A program made the translations under genes and the position numbers. The notes under the pieces were generated by a model. That model had not been told where the DNA came from and did not search any database. It saw nothing but the letters and a program-made list of their open reading frames with translations. This document shows, piece by piece, positions 10,601-22,600 of a stretch of 64,000 nucleotides of DNA (position 1 is its first letter; every line of letters starts with the position of its first letter). The DNA is from Romanomermis culicivorax. Its lineage: Eukaryota; Nematoda; Enoplea; Mermithida; Mermithidae. The stretch lies in the NCBI GenBank assembly GCA_963922205.1, contig CAWUHX010000206.1, forward strand, positions 372,001 through 436,000, given 5' to 3'.

Positions 10601-13600
10601 TTGAGCGAGTGTTTTTTGGACATAAATCCGATTTTTCGAGCCGGCTCATAGAGCAGTGGGGAAAGGGTGATATTGTGGATGAGGCAGTAGGGGTCAAAAT
10701 GGATTGTGTTGATGACAGGATCCTTGTATTTCTTTTGTTGATCAGTCCTGAATTGGGTACTGAGGAGAGTGTAGATTCCACCCTAATTGTCAGCTCCATC
10801 GTAAGAAATTACGATGGTGTGGTCACCATCAATCAGGGAAAATAATGCAGTCCAATCTTCAGGCTTGGCAGTGAATGTTGTGAAAATGAGCATGTTGCCA
10901 TTCGGGAATGCCAATTGAATGTAGCATGGATAGCTAGACGCATGTGGGTCAGCGGGCATGGGCACTTTGGATTTGAAATTTTTCATATCTGCAGCAAGGA
11001 TTGATTCAGTGTCAAAGCCGATTTGTGTATGACCATGGAAGTTTGACATGGACTGGGTGGCCAGGGCCGCCCCCAAGCAACAGGGTGTTAGGAAAATGGG
11101 TGGCAGCAGAACATTGGGTGGGCGGGCGAAGAGAGAAATGTACCAACATTTCAAATTGGCAATGCAAACCAAATGTTTTACATTGTGTTCTAAACACATG
11201 AGCAGGCGACTAAGACAATAAAGAACAATTTGGATGTTGGTGGTGGTATTGGTTGTGCCAAGTCCAACAGTTGACCTCAATTTTAAACCAAAAGAACAGA
11301 GTTGTCTTGCACCAAAATTTGATATAAGGAGGTCCCCCGAAGGGCTGCAACTTGGCCCGTGATGTCACTGAGACTGTGGGGTCTTGACAATTTCAATAGG
11401 ATCACTTGGGTGAGGCAACAAAAATCATGGCACTAGCCAGTCAAAGCAGTGGCTGGCTATGGCGACAGATTGGCCATCACTAGATGATTTTGGAATCTCG
11501 GCAGCTGACCATGGTTTCTTTAGAGACATGGCAGAGGCCAAGATATCCAATGGGTTTTCAGATACAGGTCAGAGGGCATGCACGGAAAAGGAAAGCTAGA
11601 GAAGGTGCACGCAATAATAGAAAATACAGTCCCAACAAAAGCTGAGATCCTTTTGATGCAGTTGTTGTTCGGCCCAATGAATGTAGCATTCATTGTCATC
11701 CAGTGACTCTTTGTACAGTGCCGCATCATCAGTGGCCGAGGATGTTGACAGAGTCATCATCTTTTCGAAAAATTTGAAGAGCGGCGGTGAGATTGGACTG
11801 TCCAGAGCAAAAGCAAAGGATGAAAATGAGTAAAATAAAAATAAACCACTGAAGAATGAAAAAAGTGTAAAGTTGAAAATGTGCAAAATATGTTGATTAT
11901 GATGCACTACAAACAACACTAAGTTGGGGGAAACTAAGGTCAATCTTTCACAATTAGTCTTATGAGAGTGAAGATGGTCAGGGTCAGGCATAAACAAGCC
12001 CAATGGACCACGCGTGCAACAGAACATATCATTAAAGAAGAGCCCATGGGATGAGGGCAGCAATCAGCATTGTAAAGTAGATGAATGGGATCAGTGACTT
12101 GGCAGAGTAGCAAAATTTGTAAAGGGGGCGGGGCTACAACATGGCTAACATGCTGATGCACTGCTCACCTTGTTGGATTGTCACCATCTAAAGTAAACAC
12201 AAAAACGAATTGTATGTGCAAATCGACGTAAAGAGCACCTTATATCACAAAATATTTTTGAATCAAACTTATTGTGGTGGTGAAGAGTGGATCAGCAGAT
12301 GTGGTCCACTGGCTCCAGCAACAAAAGCATCTTTGGCGGTGGGAGGAATGGAGGGTTTCAGATGCAAAGTTGATACTTTTTGCAGTCAGCTGGGCGCATC
12401 AAGGGCATCAATGGTTACAATGTTGCCATTGAGATGGGCCATGTCAGTAACAGTAAAGGCTCCAATAAAGTCAGCCTGGATCTTGTTGGCTTTTCACATG
12501 TTGGTCAAAAGGAGGAGGTCATTTACATTGATTTTGCTTCTTCCATACAGGGCCACCAAAAATTATTTTTGATGGCTGCCAGCGTATGGTTGGAGCCTTG
12601 GTGATTCATGATTTTTGTGCCATGGAACTGGTGTAAAATTTGGTCAACTAGTGAGGCAGGTAAAATGAGTTGTCTTTGGTCTTTGATTCCGCGATATAAG
12701 ATGCTGTCTTCTGTAAAGAAAACTGATGGCTGTCTTGCAGCATTGGTGGTTTGAAGGGTGTCAATTATTTTGGTGATGGCAGGATCAGTGGCCTGTGTGG
12801 CCATAATGATGGCTTCGACCAGGGGGGTCTTGGACATAGCAGGGGTGACAGCATTGATGTCTGCGTTGATCGGAGAAGGCAGTGACATCCAAACCAACAA
12901 AATATCAGTTACTGTGGGATTGGCATTTGATACTTCACCGGTGGCATGATATTGTGGGTGGAAAATTTCTGTGGCCAATTCTTCGATAGTTGGTACTGGG
13001 GGCTTTTCACCTTCATCTTTATAGGATAAGAAATCGGTGCAAGCATTGTCTTTGCCTTTGACATATTGGACTTTGTAATTGTAGTCTTGAAGGTTGATGG
13101 CAAATCAATGGAGGCGGGACTTGTGGTGTTTCTCATCCTTGAGACATTCGAGCGGTTTGTGATCCCTGCTATACATGTAACGGAGCTCCAAGGTCTGGGG
13201 GGTTGGAGCACTTTTTTGGGGCCTGGGGTCAGTAATTCCCAAAATTTTGGGGGGAGGGGTCTCTGAAGGGGAAAAATTTGATTTTTTCATGAAAAAGTCC
13301 CAAAAATGGTTGAGAAAGTAGCAACTTTTGTCTAAAAAATGTACTTATGGCGGGAAGTCCCAAGAAAATTGACGTTTTTGACAATTTTTTGTTCAAAAAT
13401 TGACATTTTTCTTGAAAACAGTGACATTTTCAGTATTTTTCCGTATGGGGTTCCTATGGCTAGCCATAGGATTGGAAAATCCTGGGGGGGGGTCGTCCAA
13501 TGGCTAGCCATATGGTCGACAATTTCTGGGGGGTTCCCATAGCACTTCCCCCCAGACAGTATATCTGCAGAAAATCAACATTTCCTGGGGCTATTCAGTA

Positions 13601-16600
13601 GAAAAATCTAGTCCGCCCCCCCCATGAAAAAATCCTGTGCACAGCCCTGTATGCAGCTATTATAGGTGATCACCCATTTGTCATGGCCACTTCCTTGGTT
13701 CAATATTACGCCAATGGTGGTCGTACTGGCATCAGTTTGGATGAACTGGGCTTTGCCATCATAAACTGGATAACGGAGGAATGGTGATGTCATTAAAGCT
13801 TTCTTGATACCCTCGAAAGTGTTTTTATGTTTGTCTGTAGCATTAAAGTTGGAATCATGGTGGAGCAAAGGATAGAGCAGACTAGATAGCATGGCCAGTT
13901 GCAGGATAAAGTGTTTGCACCACTGCACGAGACCTAAAAAACTGCATACTTTTCTTTGTTCACGGAATTCGTATTCGGCAATGGCTTTGACTTTTCCCAG
14001 ATTGGCTTCCACATTGAGGAGGTGTCCAAGGAATTTGGCTCGTTGCTGTAGGAATTCACACTTGTCAGGCAGAAATGTAAGGTTTGAGGCACTAAGGGCA
14101 TAAAAAATGATTTGTAGATGTTCCAAATGTTTGTCAAATGAATTCCAAAATGTGAATATGTCGTCAATGTAGGAGAGGCAGATTTTCCAGTCATATGGGT
14201 GTAAGATTCTTTCCATTAATTGTTGGAATTTGGGTGGTGCATTCTTCAAGCTGAATGGGAGAACTTTGAAGTGGAACAAATTTTCTTGGCAGATGAAGGC
14301 TGTTTTGTTGCAGGAATCATGGTCGAGTACCCTGCTTTTAAATTGAGTTGTAAAGAACTTTGCTTGGCCCATAATGTCCAAGTCATACATGTAACGGAGC
14401 CCGGAGATCTGGGGGGGGGGGGGGTTGGGCGACTTTTTTGGGGCTGGGGGGGTCAGTAATTCCCAAAATTTTGGGGGAGGGGTCCCTCAAGGAAAAAAAT
14501 TCGATTTTTTTACAAAAAAGTCTGAAAAATAGTTCAAAAAATAGTAATTTTTCCCTAATAAGACCGAAAAAATGTATCCGTGGCATACATGCACACAGGG
14601 TATGGACAGGGTATGGATTTACCCTACCCTGGAGTATTTGGCAGAAGTTTACTATAGGCCAAAAATTTGGCAAAGTAAAATGCAACAAACATTTTGAAAA
14701 GATTAGATTACAAAAAAATATCAATTTGAAGCACAGTTTATGATTGATGTCAGCAAACAACTTTGTTGAGTAATTATTGATACAAAAGGCAATATTTTTT
14801 CATTTTAAAGTAAAAAAATTACTATATACCTGATTTCTGGATAAAAATTACTAAAGAACCAATGTTGGTCATTTTCTATACCCTGGGACCCCCAATCATG
14901 TGCATGTATGATCCATGGTGCAAAGTGCCATGAAAATTCACATTTTTCACCATTTTTCATTAAAAAATTGGCATTTTTAATCAAAAAATTGGCATTCTTC
15001 AGTATTTTTCTGACCAAAAGTCTGGGGGTCCCAAAGGCTACCATATGGCTAGGCATTAGATTAGAAAATCCTGGGGGGGCAGTTGCCCAATGGCTAGCCA
15101 TATGGTTGACGATTTTTGGGGGGGGGGAGTTCCCATAGCACTTCCCCCCACCCCAATTAGGTGTATGGTCCAAGTAATCATTGATCCATGGTATCAGAAA
15201 GCAATCACTTGACATTTCTTTGTTTATACCACAATAATCTATGACTGTGCGCCAGGAACCATCCTTTTTCTTCATGAGGAATAGCAGGACAGCCCAAAGT
15301 AAGCAAGACGGTTCAATAAACTCATTGTCGAGCGTTTCTTGGATATGGCAGTGATCTATCAGTCTTTGTTTCATTGGGGCATGATAATAATAGTGGGATA
15401 CTGGCCTCGCTGTGCAGTCATAGATGCTGAAAGTCAATTTGTTCGTGAAGATGGGCTTCTCACCAGGGAGGCTAAAGATGTCTCAGTTTTGCTGAAGCAT
15501 ACCAAGGGCCTTCATGTTTTGAGTGGCAATGATCTGTATCTTTTCAGTCATCTTGTTTAAGGTGGAATCAAGGTTCTGCTTGTTGGTGTGGTGCGGCAAG
15601 GACTTGTCCAATGTGGCAGGTTTGTGGTCCATCAGATGGCAATAGGAGACAGGAGCTGAAACTCAGATATCATCATTTTGAGTAGGAACAGCCACGGATT
15701 CTAGCATGTGTTCGGCAACGGTGACCAATCGGTTTGGGCAAAGTTTGATACTGTTCGGCATGTTGTCAATGAATAATAGAGGACAGGTGCCATTGGTAAT
15801 ATTTATGATACCTGTTTCAACTGGGAATTCTGTGGATACTTGATTGTTGGTCAGTGATTGTACTATCAAATTGGGAATCAAGGCGGACATCGGGGGAAAC
15901 ACAGTTCCTGTGACCCATTGTTCAGAATTTGGCACTATTGTAATGGAGGCGTGGGCCTGGAGGAAAATTGGTTTGGCCAACTCTGTGACCTCCATCCAAC
16001 AAGGCCAGTGGTGTGAGCTAGGTGGTGGGTACTGAACCGATTTTTCAGCTTCTATTTCTTTAGTTTGGCTGGAAGTATGATATATATCATCACAAGAGCT
16101 TACTCTATCTTCCTCCGGGATTTCTTCTAATATGTTGTCGCAGGCGGTGCTAAGGAACTATTTGGTTAAAGGTTTGATCGAAGTGATAACTTTGAGCACT
16201 AATTTCACATTTTTAATTTGGAAATAATTGTCCTTGAAGTTCAGGATGGTGTGGATATCAGGGTGGGCCAAGAAATCAGTTGCGATTATACATTGATCAT
16301 TGCTATCATCATTGAGGATTACACATTTGATCATATGTCCTCCAAAAATCGATTCATAGTGATAACAAAAGGACCATGGGTGATGACAATGGCACTGTCG
16401 GTGACTTTAATTTTCCCACAAATTGGAAGCAAAAGGGACTGCTTATCAAAAGAGTGTTTGGGAAGTCCAGACCATAAAACTCTACATTGGGCACCAATAG
16501 CGATTAGGGCATAAGTGTTAATGCTACCGATTTTGACTGGTATTTGAAAGGCATGGGTCAAGGGGTACTTCTTGACAAGCGTTTTTGTAGAGGATGTGAG

Positions 16601-19600
16601 ATTGTCTATTTGGCAGACTGAGGATCGAATGTGGCAAGGATCATCTACAACATGGGCTGTAGCAGCCGACCAGATGATCCTGGGGCTCAGGATTGGCAGG
16701 GCAGAGGCGATTTCTTTAGACGGCATGACCATATTGGCAGTAGATGTAGCTTGACCATGAGCCTCCAATTTGTTAGCTGTGGTGGCCCTGGAATTCATTT
16801 GCAGTGCAGGTAAGGTGAGCAGTATTTCAGATGACTGGAAACTGGTGCAGGATGAATCCGTAGGTGTAGCAATGTAGGGAGCTGGTAGTGCATTATAGTG
16901 TATGCCTTGTTTCCATGGGGCGGCGTATTCTTAATTCGGGTATATGGCATATGCATTCTGAATGAAATCATTAGTATGAGAAAAATGATTACCTTGATTG
17001 TAATATCCTCTGGAACTGCCGGGATGACTGTTTCCTATCGCTCTAGGGGCACCGCATCAGGGTGGCCAATTGCATTGTCCACACATATCATTGGAGTTTG
17101 CTCGAAAATCAAGGGCGGGTTGCTGCATATTGTAGCTTGGGCAGCTTTGTTCGTTTCTTTGGGTTCTTTGGGCATTTTGATGCTTGAGCCAGATGCAATC
17201 TTCGGTATTGTGAGTGCATAATTTATATGCATCACACCAAAGGCCAAAGGACTGATTTTGTGGAGGGCATAGCTAATCCCTGCTGGTGGGGGGGTCAAAT
17301 TAGTTAGGGTAGTGGTCGCAGGATTGTGACTTGTCTCGTGGCGGAGGTTGCGCAGTCACAGTTGATATTCATCAATGTGGTAGCGGGATTGGCATTATTT
17401 GCACTCGCAGTCCCAGCATTCGATCAATTGTTCCAACAGAATCCTGTTCGCAGCAGTGGTTGTTGAAGGAAACATTTTTGGGTGGAGCCAGTGATATATC
17501 ATTGGTGCGGTGATCCATGGAGGACTTATGGTCTCCATGGTGATCTTGAAAACAGTCTGTGCTATGGGGACAGTCAAAGTGGTGAAATGAAGGTTGAGGT
17601 GATCACGGTGTCACAGCGTCCAGAATGGCCTGGTTTATCAGAATCATCTGCTCAGGGGTGCTGATCTCTGCTTTTATGGCATTAAGGAGGCTGTGGGTTT
17701 TGGCGATGGCTTTTGCCACTTCTTGGATGTTCGTGAACATTTTGGCTTGCTCACCAGATAGAAAACAGGCATTTTAGTTAAGAAGGTATCAATGACTTGT
17801 TTGTGACGATACGTTTGGTCTTCATTTTGGTATAAAACAATTGAACATAAGTCTTTACCTTACTCAGAAATGCTGTGGGTTCTTGGCCAGCTTCAGGGGC
17901 TATTGCAGCAAGTTTGTGTTTGAGGGTCATGTGGTTGCAATCAGGTGCAAGTTGAAACATGAGGAAATTCTTTGCATCTTTGTACCATGTCGTATCTTGG
18001 ATTGTATCGCTGGGTGTATCAGGGGTCAGGCTGCAAAGGGGGCTCATTTTTATGTGATTGGATGTGTTGTATCTGAATTCATTTTCAAGACCAATATAGA
18101 AGCGTACCAGGCATTTGTTGGTAGCCACACCATCAGTTACAAGCGGATGCATATTATCAACAATAGTTTTGATTCAGCTATCTTCTTCACTGTGAGATGA
18201 TCGCAGCAGGTCATAGTGAGGTTGCGGGTTATCATAGTAATCATTGGATGGGTAGTATGGAAAACAGAATAGGTGGGCCAGATGTGGCGAACGTCGAGGC
18301 CAAACTTCCTGGGGAATGTCTTCATCAGCCAGGACATTGCAGGAACATTTGCTATTGTAAAGTGTATCAGTTGAAGGCGCTTTTGGCTTGACGGGCAGGG
18401 GCAGGCAGGCATAGGGCAAAGCTGGCTCAGTTTCTCTGAAAGTGTCATTTGTGATTTAAATATCATGCATGTCTTTGCAGGGAAACCGGAAACTGGCTGG
18501 TGGTGGTCTAGGAGTTGGTGGATTATTGTCGGTGGTGACAGCAGTAGTGGTAGAAATTAGTTTTTGCATTTGTTCAGCAAGGGCAGTGAATCTAGCATTG
18601 GTAATCTGGGCTTTTTCTTTAATTTTGCATTGAACTTGTAATTGTTGAGCCTGCAATTGGTCAGAAATTGCACTGACAATTTGATCAATGGTTTGGATGG
18701 TTGAAACATTATTGGTGATTCTTGCGGCGGTAGTATTCAATTGCTCAAGGACATCCCGGGCTTCTAATCAAAAATTTTGAACTTTACAGGCATTGGTGAT
18801 GGCAATGCTATCACAGTGATCACATGTAGTTGCTTGGGTGGCAGCTGGGGCCAGTGGTGGGTCAAGATTGACAAAGGAATCAGTGGAATCAGTGAAGTCA
18901 ATTTTCTGGTCAGTCACTGCACTGTGCTGTGGTGGGAATTGTGGTACAGCAGACAGGCCAGCACTATCAATTCTGGCAGGGTGTAAAACCTGTCCTGAAC
19001 TTGACACTGCGGCTACATTCATCAGCAGTGTGGCATCATGAGTTTGCAGTGGGATTTGTGTATTTCCTCCTTGCATTGTGGCATTATACTAGTAATAGTA
19101 ATCAGTGGATTAAGGGGTGGGAGGCTTACCAACAGAGGCGCGCTTGGTTAAGCAAAAACAGGAGCTGCTGTTGAGGCAGTTGTTTGATTTTGTGTTTCAA
19201 AACTTAGTGTATGTGTACGGCAGGCAGCAATAGTTGTAGCATTGTACGAGCTTGAAAGCGGATGCTGTAGTAATTGAACATTTGGTGTGTGTGTTATTCG
19301 CAGCATTATTTTAAGCGATTTATATCCTTTGACATATCCTTGGGCACAAGATCAGCATGGGCGATTCTCCAGGCTTGGGATCAGAAATTGAATGCAGTGC
19401 AATGGCCTCGAAACGAGGTCTGCAAACCAAGCAGCTCACCAATGTTATACTTGAAGATAGTCAAGGCATGGAAGGAAGTGGTAGCGAGGCAGGGGGGGAG
19501 TTAGCCAGGGATCAACCTTAATGCACGTGTTTCCAGCGCCCATGCTTACCCAGATGACCTGCTAGTTTTAAGTACTTAAACTCCACAATAATATTATAAC

Positions 19601-22600
19601 CTATACATGGATGGCGGAGCTATACAATGGATGTCCCACATGCTGAGGAAAACTAAAGGCATGGGGAACAGTGACTAATACAAAAATATACGACCAGAAG
19701 AATAAAAGAGCTCACCCGCACACGGACCGAATCTGGGCTGCAGTAAGACGCTTCAAAGTAGTCCACTTCACCCAATTCAAATCATACCTGTGCGCATCTT
19801 CTTAAAATCGACAAACTTTAATGAAAATCCTAAAAATTGGCGGAAACACTACAACAAAACAAGCCTAAAAATCAAAAGTTTGCAAATGAATATGGTTAGT
19901 AAAAAACGTTTTTTTCAACAAATTTATCCATAAACACGCTCCGAAATCACAGTGGAAGCCTGCATAACAGATAAATCATTTTGAACACATTCTCAATCAC
20001 ACATGCAATAAGGCTCACAAATAAAGGTCATTATTGAAACCGTATTTTTGCACAAGCCGTTGCAATGTGCAATTTGAGGAAAAAATTCAATTGCACAGAT
20101 GAATTTTCCATTTATCACTCAAAAATTGATTAATTCGGTTAATTTCATAAGAAATATGGCTGGAGGTTACTTTCCTTGTATTTCATTCAATCCGCATCAG
20201 TTCCAGACTTTTAAAACTGAATTTCACGAGTTATGGAGAAAAAATAAAAGGCTGAGCTAAAGTAACGTGTTCGGCGCCTAGCGCCAAAAAATTTTGATTA
20301 AGGGGCCTCTAAAACATCGGAAAATTAATTTTTCCAGAACATTCTTCTGCAACTACCGATGATCGATCGTGATCTTTTCACCATTTGGTTGGCGAAAGAA
20401 GTCAAAAATTTTTCCTCCATTTTCGATCTAATATATCTGGGGCCAGTAATTTACCAATCATAATTATTTATCAAAAGAGATTGTTTTCAAACAATTTAAA
20501 GGATAAAAAAGCGCGATAGCTATTTTACTTCGGACTTGAATATAAGTAATTAATTCCTGCGCTTAGCACTGGAAGAGAATTTTGGATTTTGATATTCTAT
20601 TGTGTTGGAGAATGAATATTTCTATTATCTATTCTTTGCATGAAAAGTCTAATTTTTCAGTGAATTCAATGTATTAAAAGTCGGACAAACTAAAATTTAA
20701 AAATCAAGTAAGCAACAAAGAATTTGGATGGCTTCTTCAGACAGCTAGAACTTCTGAAATTTTTACATGCCGATGATCTTGTAATCATTTCCAAATGCAA
20801 ACTTATGCTCACGAAAGCCTAAAATTCCAGAGGACCACAAAACTATTTTGTGAAAATAATCTAGAGAAATCTTGGTTCTTGTCAAATACGTGAAAAAGCA
20901 ATACAAGGTCAAACATTCATCCATAACATACTGATGTTTAAAAACTATAAGCATAGGCCGGCATTTTCAAACCGCACAACCCGTGTTTTTTCTGCACAGT
21001 GCAGACTTTTCAGGCTTCGTGCAGAATTCTTTTTTGGTGATTTCTGCACTGTTGCTGAATTTTTGAGTCGTGTGTTTGATCACATATATTCTTCTATAGT
21101 GTGTCAGTCACTGATTCTGAGCTTTTAAAACCGCTTATTTTTATTATTTTAGGACCTTAAAATGTCGCACTTCTGATATCAATGAACTACACATTTAATT
21201 GGTTTTTCCCTATATTCACTATTATTGTATTGTAACAGGAGAAAACAGCAGTGCAGAAACATTTTTTGGATTTTCTGCACTGTGCAGAAAGCGGGGTGCA
21301 GAAAAAAACATTGCGTACAACAGAAATGATGCCAAGAAGATAAATGGTTTGAAAACCGGCGCCAAGCGCGGATTTTTAAGGCGCTTAAAAATGCATCTCC
21401 AGACAGGAAAGGGTCGTTCGGCTCTAATTTTTACAAGTCAATTTGACTTTTGCTGCTAAATTTTTAGGAGTCATGGCTCCTAATTGGCCTAAAAAACGCC
21501 TAAGCCACTAATGTCAAATATATTGTGTTAATATTTCAATCATATTTGCGTGGCGATTTGGGGCTGCGTCTGCCCATGTTATGCCATCAACGAGATGCAG
21601 GAAGCATTGGGAACGTTCAAATTAGACAAATAAAAAGAAAGGATATGGGTCGAATCCCTGACAAATTTTCATTAATCTATTCACTATGGTTCTGCAAAAG
21701 GGTGTCTGATGCAACAAAAATTCCCCTCTTCAATAAGTATATTGAAAAAAATCGAGGCAGCGAAGTTAATGTTACAACATGTATGTTAGCTGTCTGACTA
21801 TATCAAACAATCACTAAATTCATGAAATTTAATGGAAATCTTCAAAATTCAACCTCTCATTTGAAGCACATCGTTCAACAACCATCAAAGCTAGATCAAT
21901 TAAAATTTGTCAGGACTTCGAGCCACATTTTTCGTCTAATGTATTAGGTAAAGACGAATCCTGTCTTCTTAGAACATTGGTGGGGTTTATTCAAATTCGA
22001 AAACATATTTGAATGACAGAGCAGTGTTTGCAAATCTCTGCAGCCTCAGAATAGTACGCAAATCGGATTGAAACTTTAACACAATATGACGGACATTAGT
22101 GTCTTCAGAAATGAGGAAGAAAATTCTGCGGTATTCAAGGAGATGGTGCCCGCGTGTACATAACAAAAAGTGCTAAAAAATTGGCAGAGTACAAAGTTTA
22201 TGCTACTGTATCTACGCGAATTTTGACTTTCACGCGCTAAAGATTCCGGAACGACACTCAGCACATAAAACTACACAACATACCTGATTTTCAGGTATAG
22301 TTAATATTCAACTTATAGTCAAGTCGGACTTTCGTCAGAAATGATTTTTTATGATTGGAAAAATTATCTAAAAAGATTCTTATTTTAAATCAGTTTTTAT
22401 CAGAAATTTTACTGCACTAGTTGAAACTTGTAACCTTCATCTGAGATTTGTGCGCAAGAAGTCATAAGCTACTCGAACAATAAGTTTGCCACATCAAAAC
22501 AAAACTGATCATTCTAGCTGCGTTTCGATAGGTTCTTTAGGCCCCCTTTTATGGATCACGTTGTATGCACATTTAAGACAAAAACTGACAAATTGGTTTC

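Larger units (their letters stand above)
5505..19849 (-). mobile_element. 14.3-kb Ty3/Gypsy-like LTR retrotransposon, decayed, inside DHCR7 intron 1
   Basis: Two direct repeats at the ends (5505-5974 and 19498-19849) act as LTRs. Between them, on the minus strand, lie Gag-like, protease, reverse transcriptase, RNase H and integrase remnants in the Gypsy order. A further 6 kb of decayed ORFs follows, including an exonuclease-like domain. A typical Gypsy element is 5-8 kb, so this one is unusually long even after removing nested insertions. It lies antisense to DHCR7. Many stops and deletions show it is inactive. I could not identify a primer-binding site or a clean flanking duplication. Confidence 0.9.

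Noticed and set aside
11740-12190. A mini-exon MVTIQQ with splice-like borders and a downstream acceptor, as if the accessory ORF were expressed from a spliced RNA
   Set aside because: Joining the sites gives a stop before the accessory ORF, in the wrong phase. The signals are short enough to be chance.
6622-12200. An envelope gene after integrase, making the element an errantivirus-like retrovirus
   Set aside because: No signal peptide, membrane anchor, furin-type site or fusion-peptide pattern was seen. The motifs present point to a nuclease and a Gag-like protein instead.
6915-12572. Plus-strand frames such as 6915-7232, 8245-8553 and 12210-12572
   Set aside because: Shadows of the minus-strand retrotransposon coding blocks; the minus frames carry the recognisable motifs.
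13276-13392. Selenocysteine or recoding explanations for stops in the retrotransposon
   Set aside because: Stops of different types occur throughout along with frameshifts and a lost catalytic Asp. Simple decay is enough.
19380-19497. Primer-binding site next to the 5' LTR
   Set aside because: No TGG followed by a recognisable tRNA 3' complement lies directly inside the LTR. The nearest TGG strings are 50 bp or more away.
5505-19849. A Polinton/Maverick or other large DNA transposon
   Set aside because: Terminal repeats are direct, pol domains follow the Gypsy order, and no protein-primed DNA polymerase, packaging ATPase or adenovirus-like protease was found.
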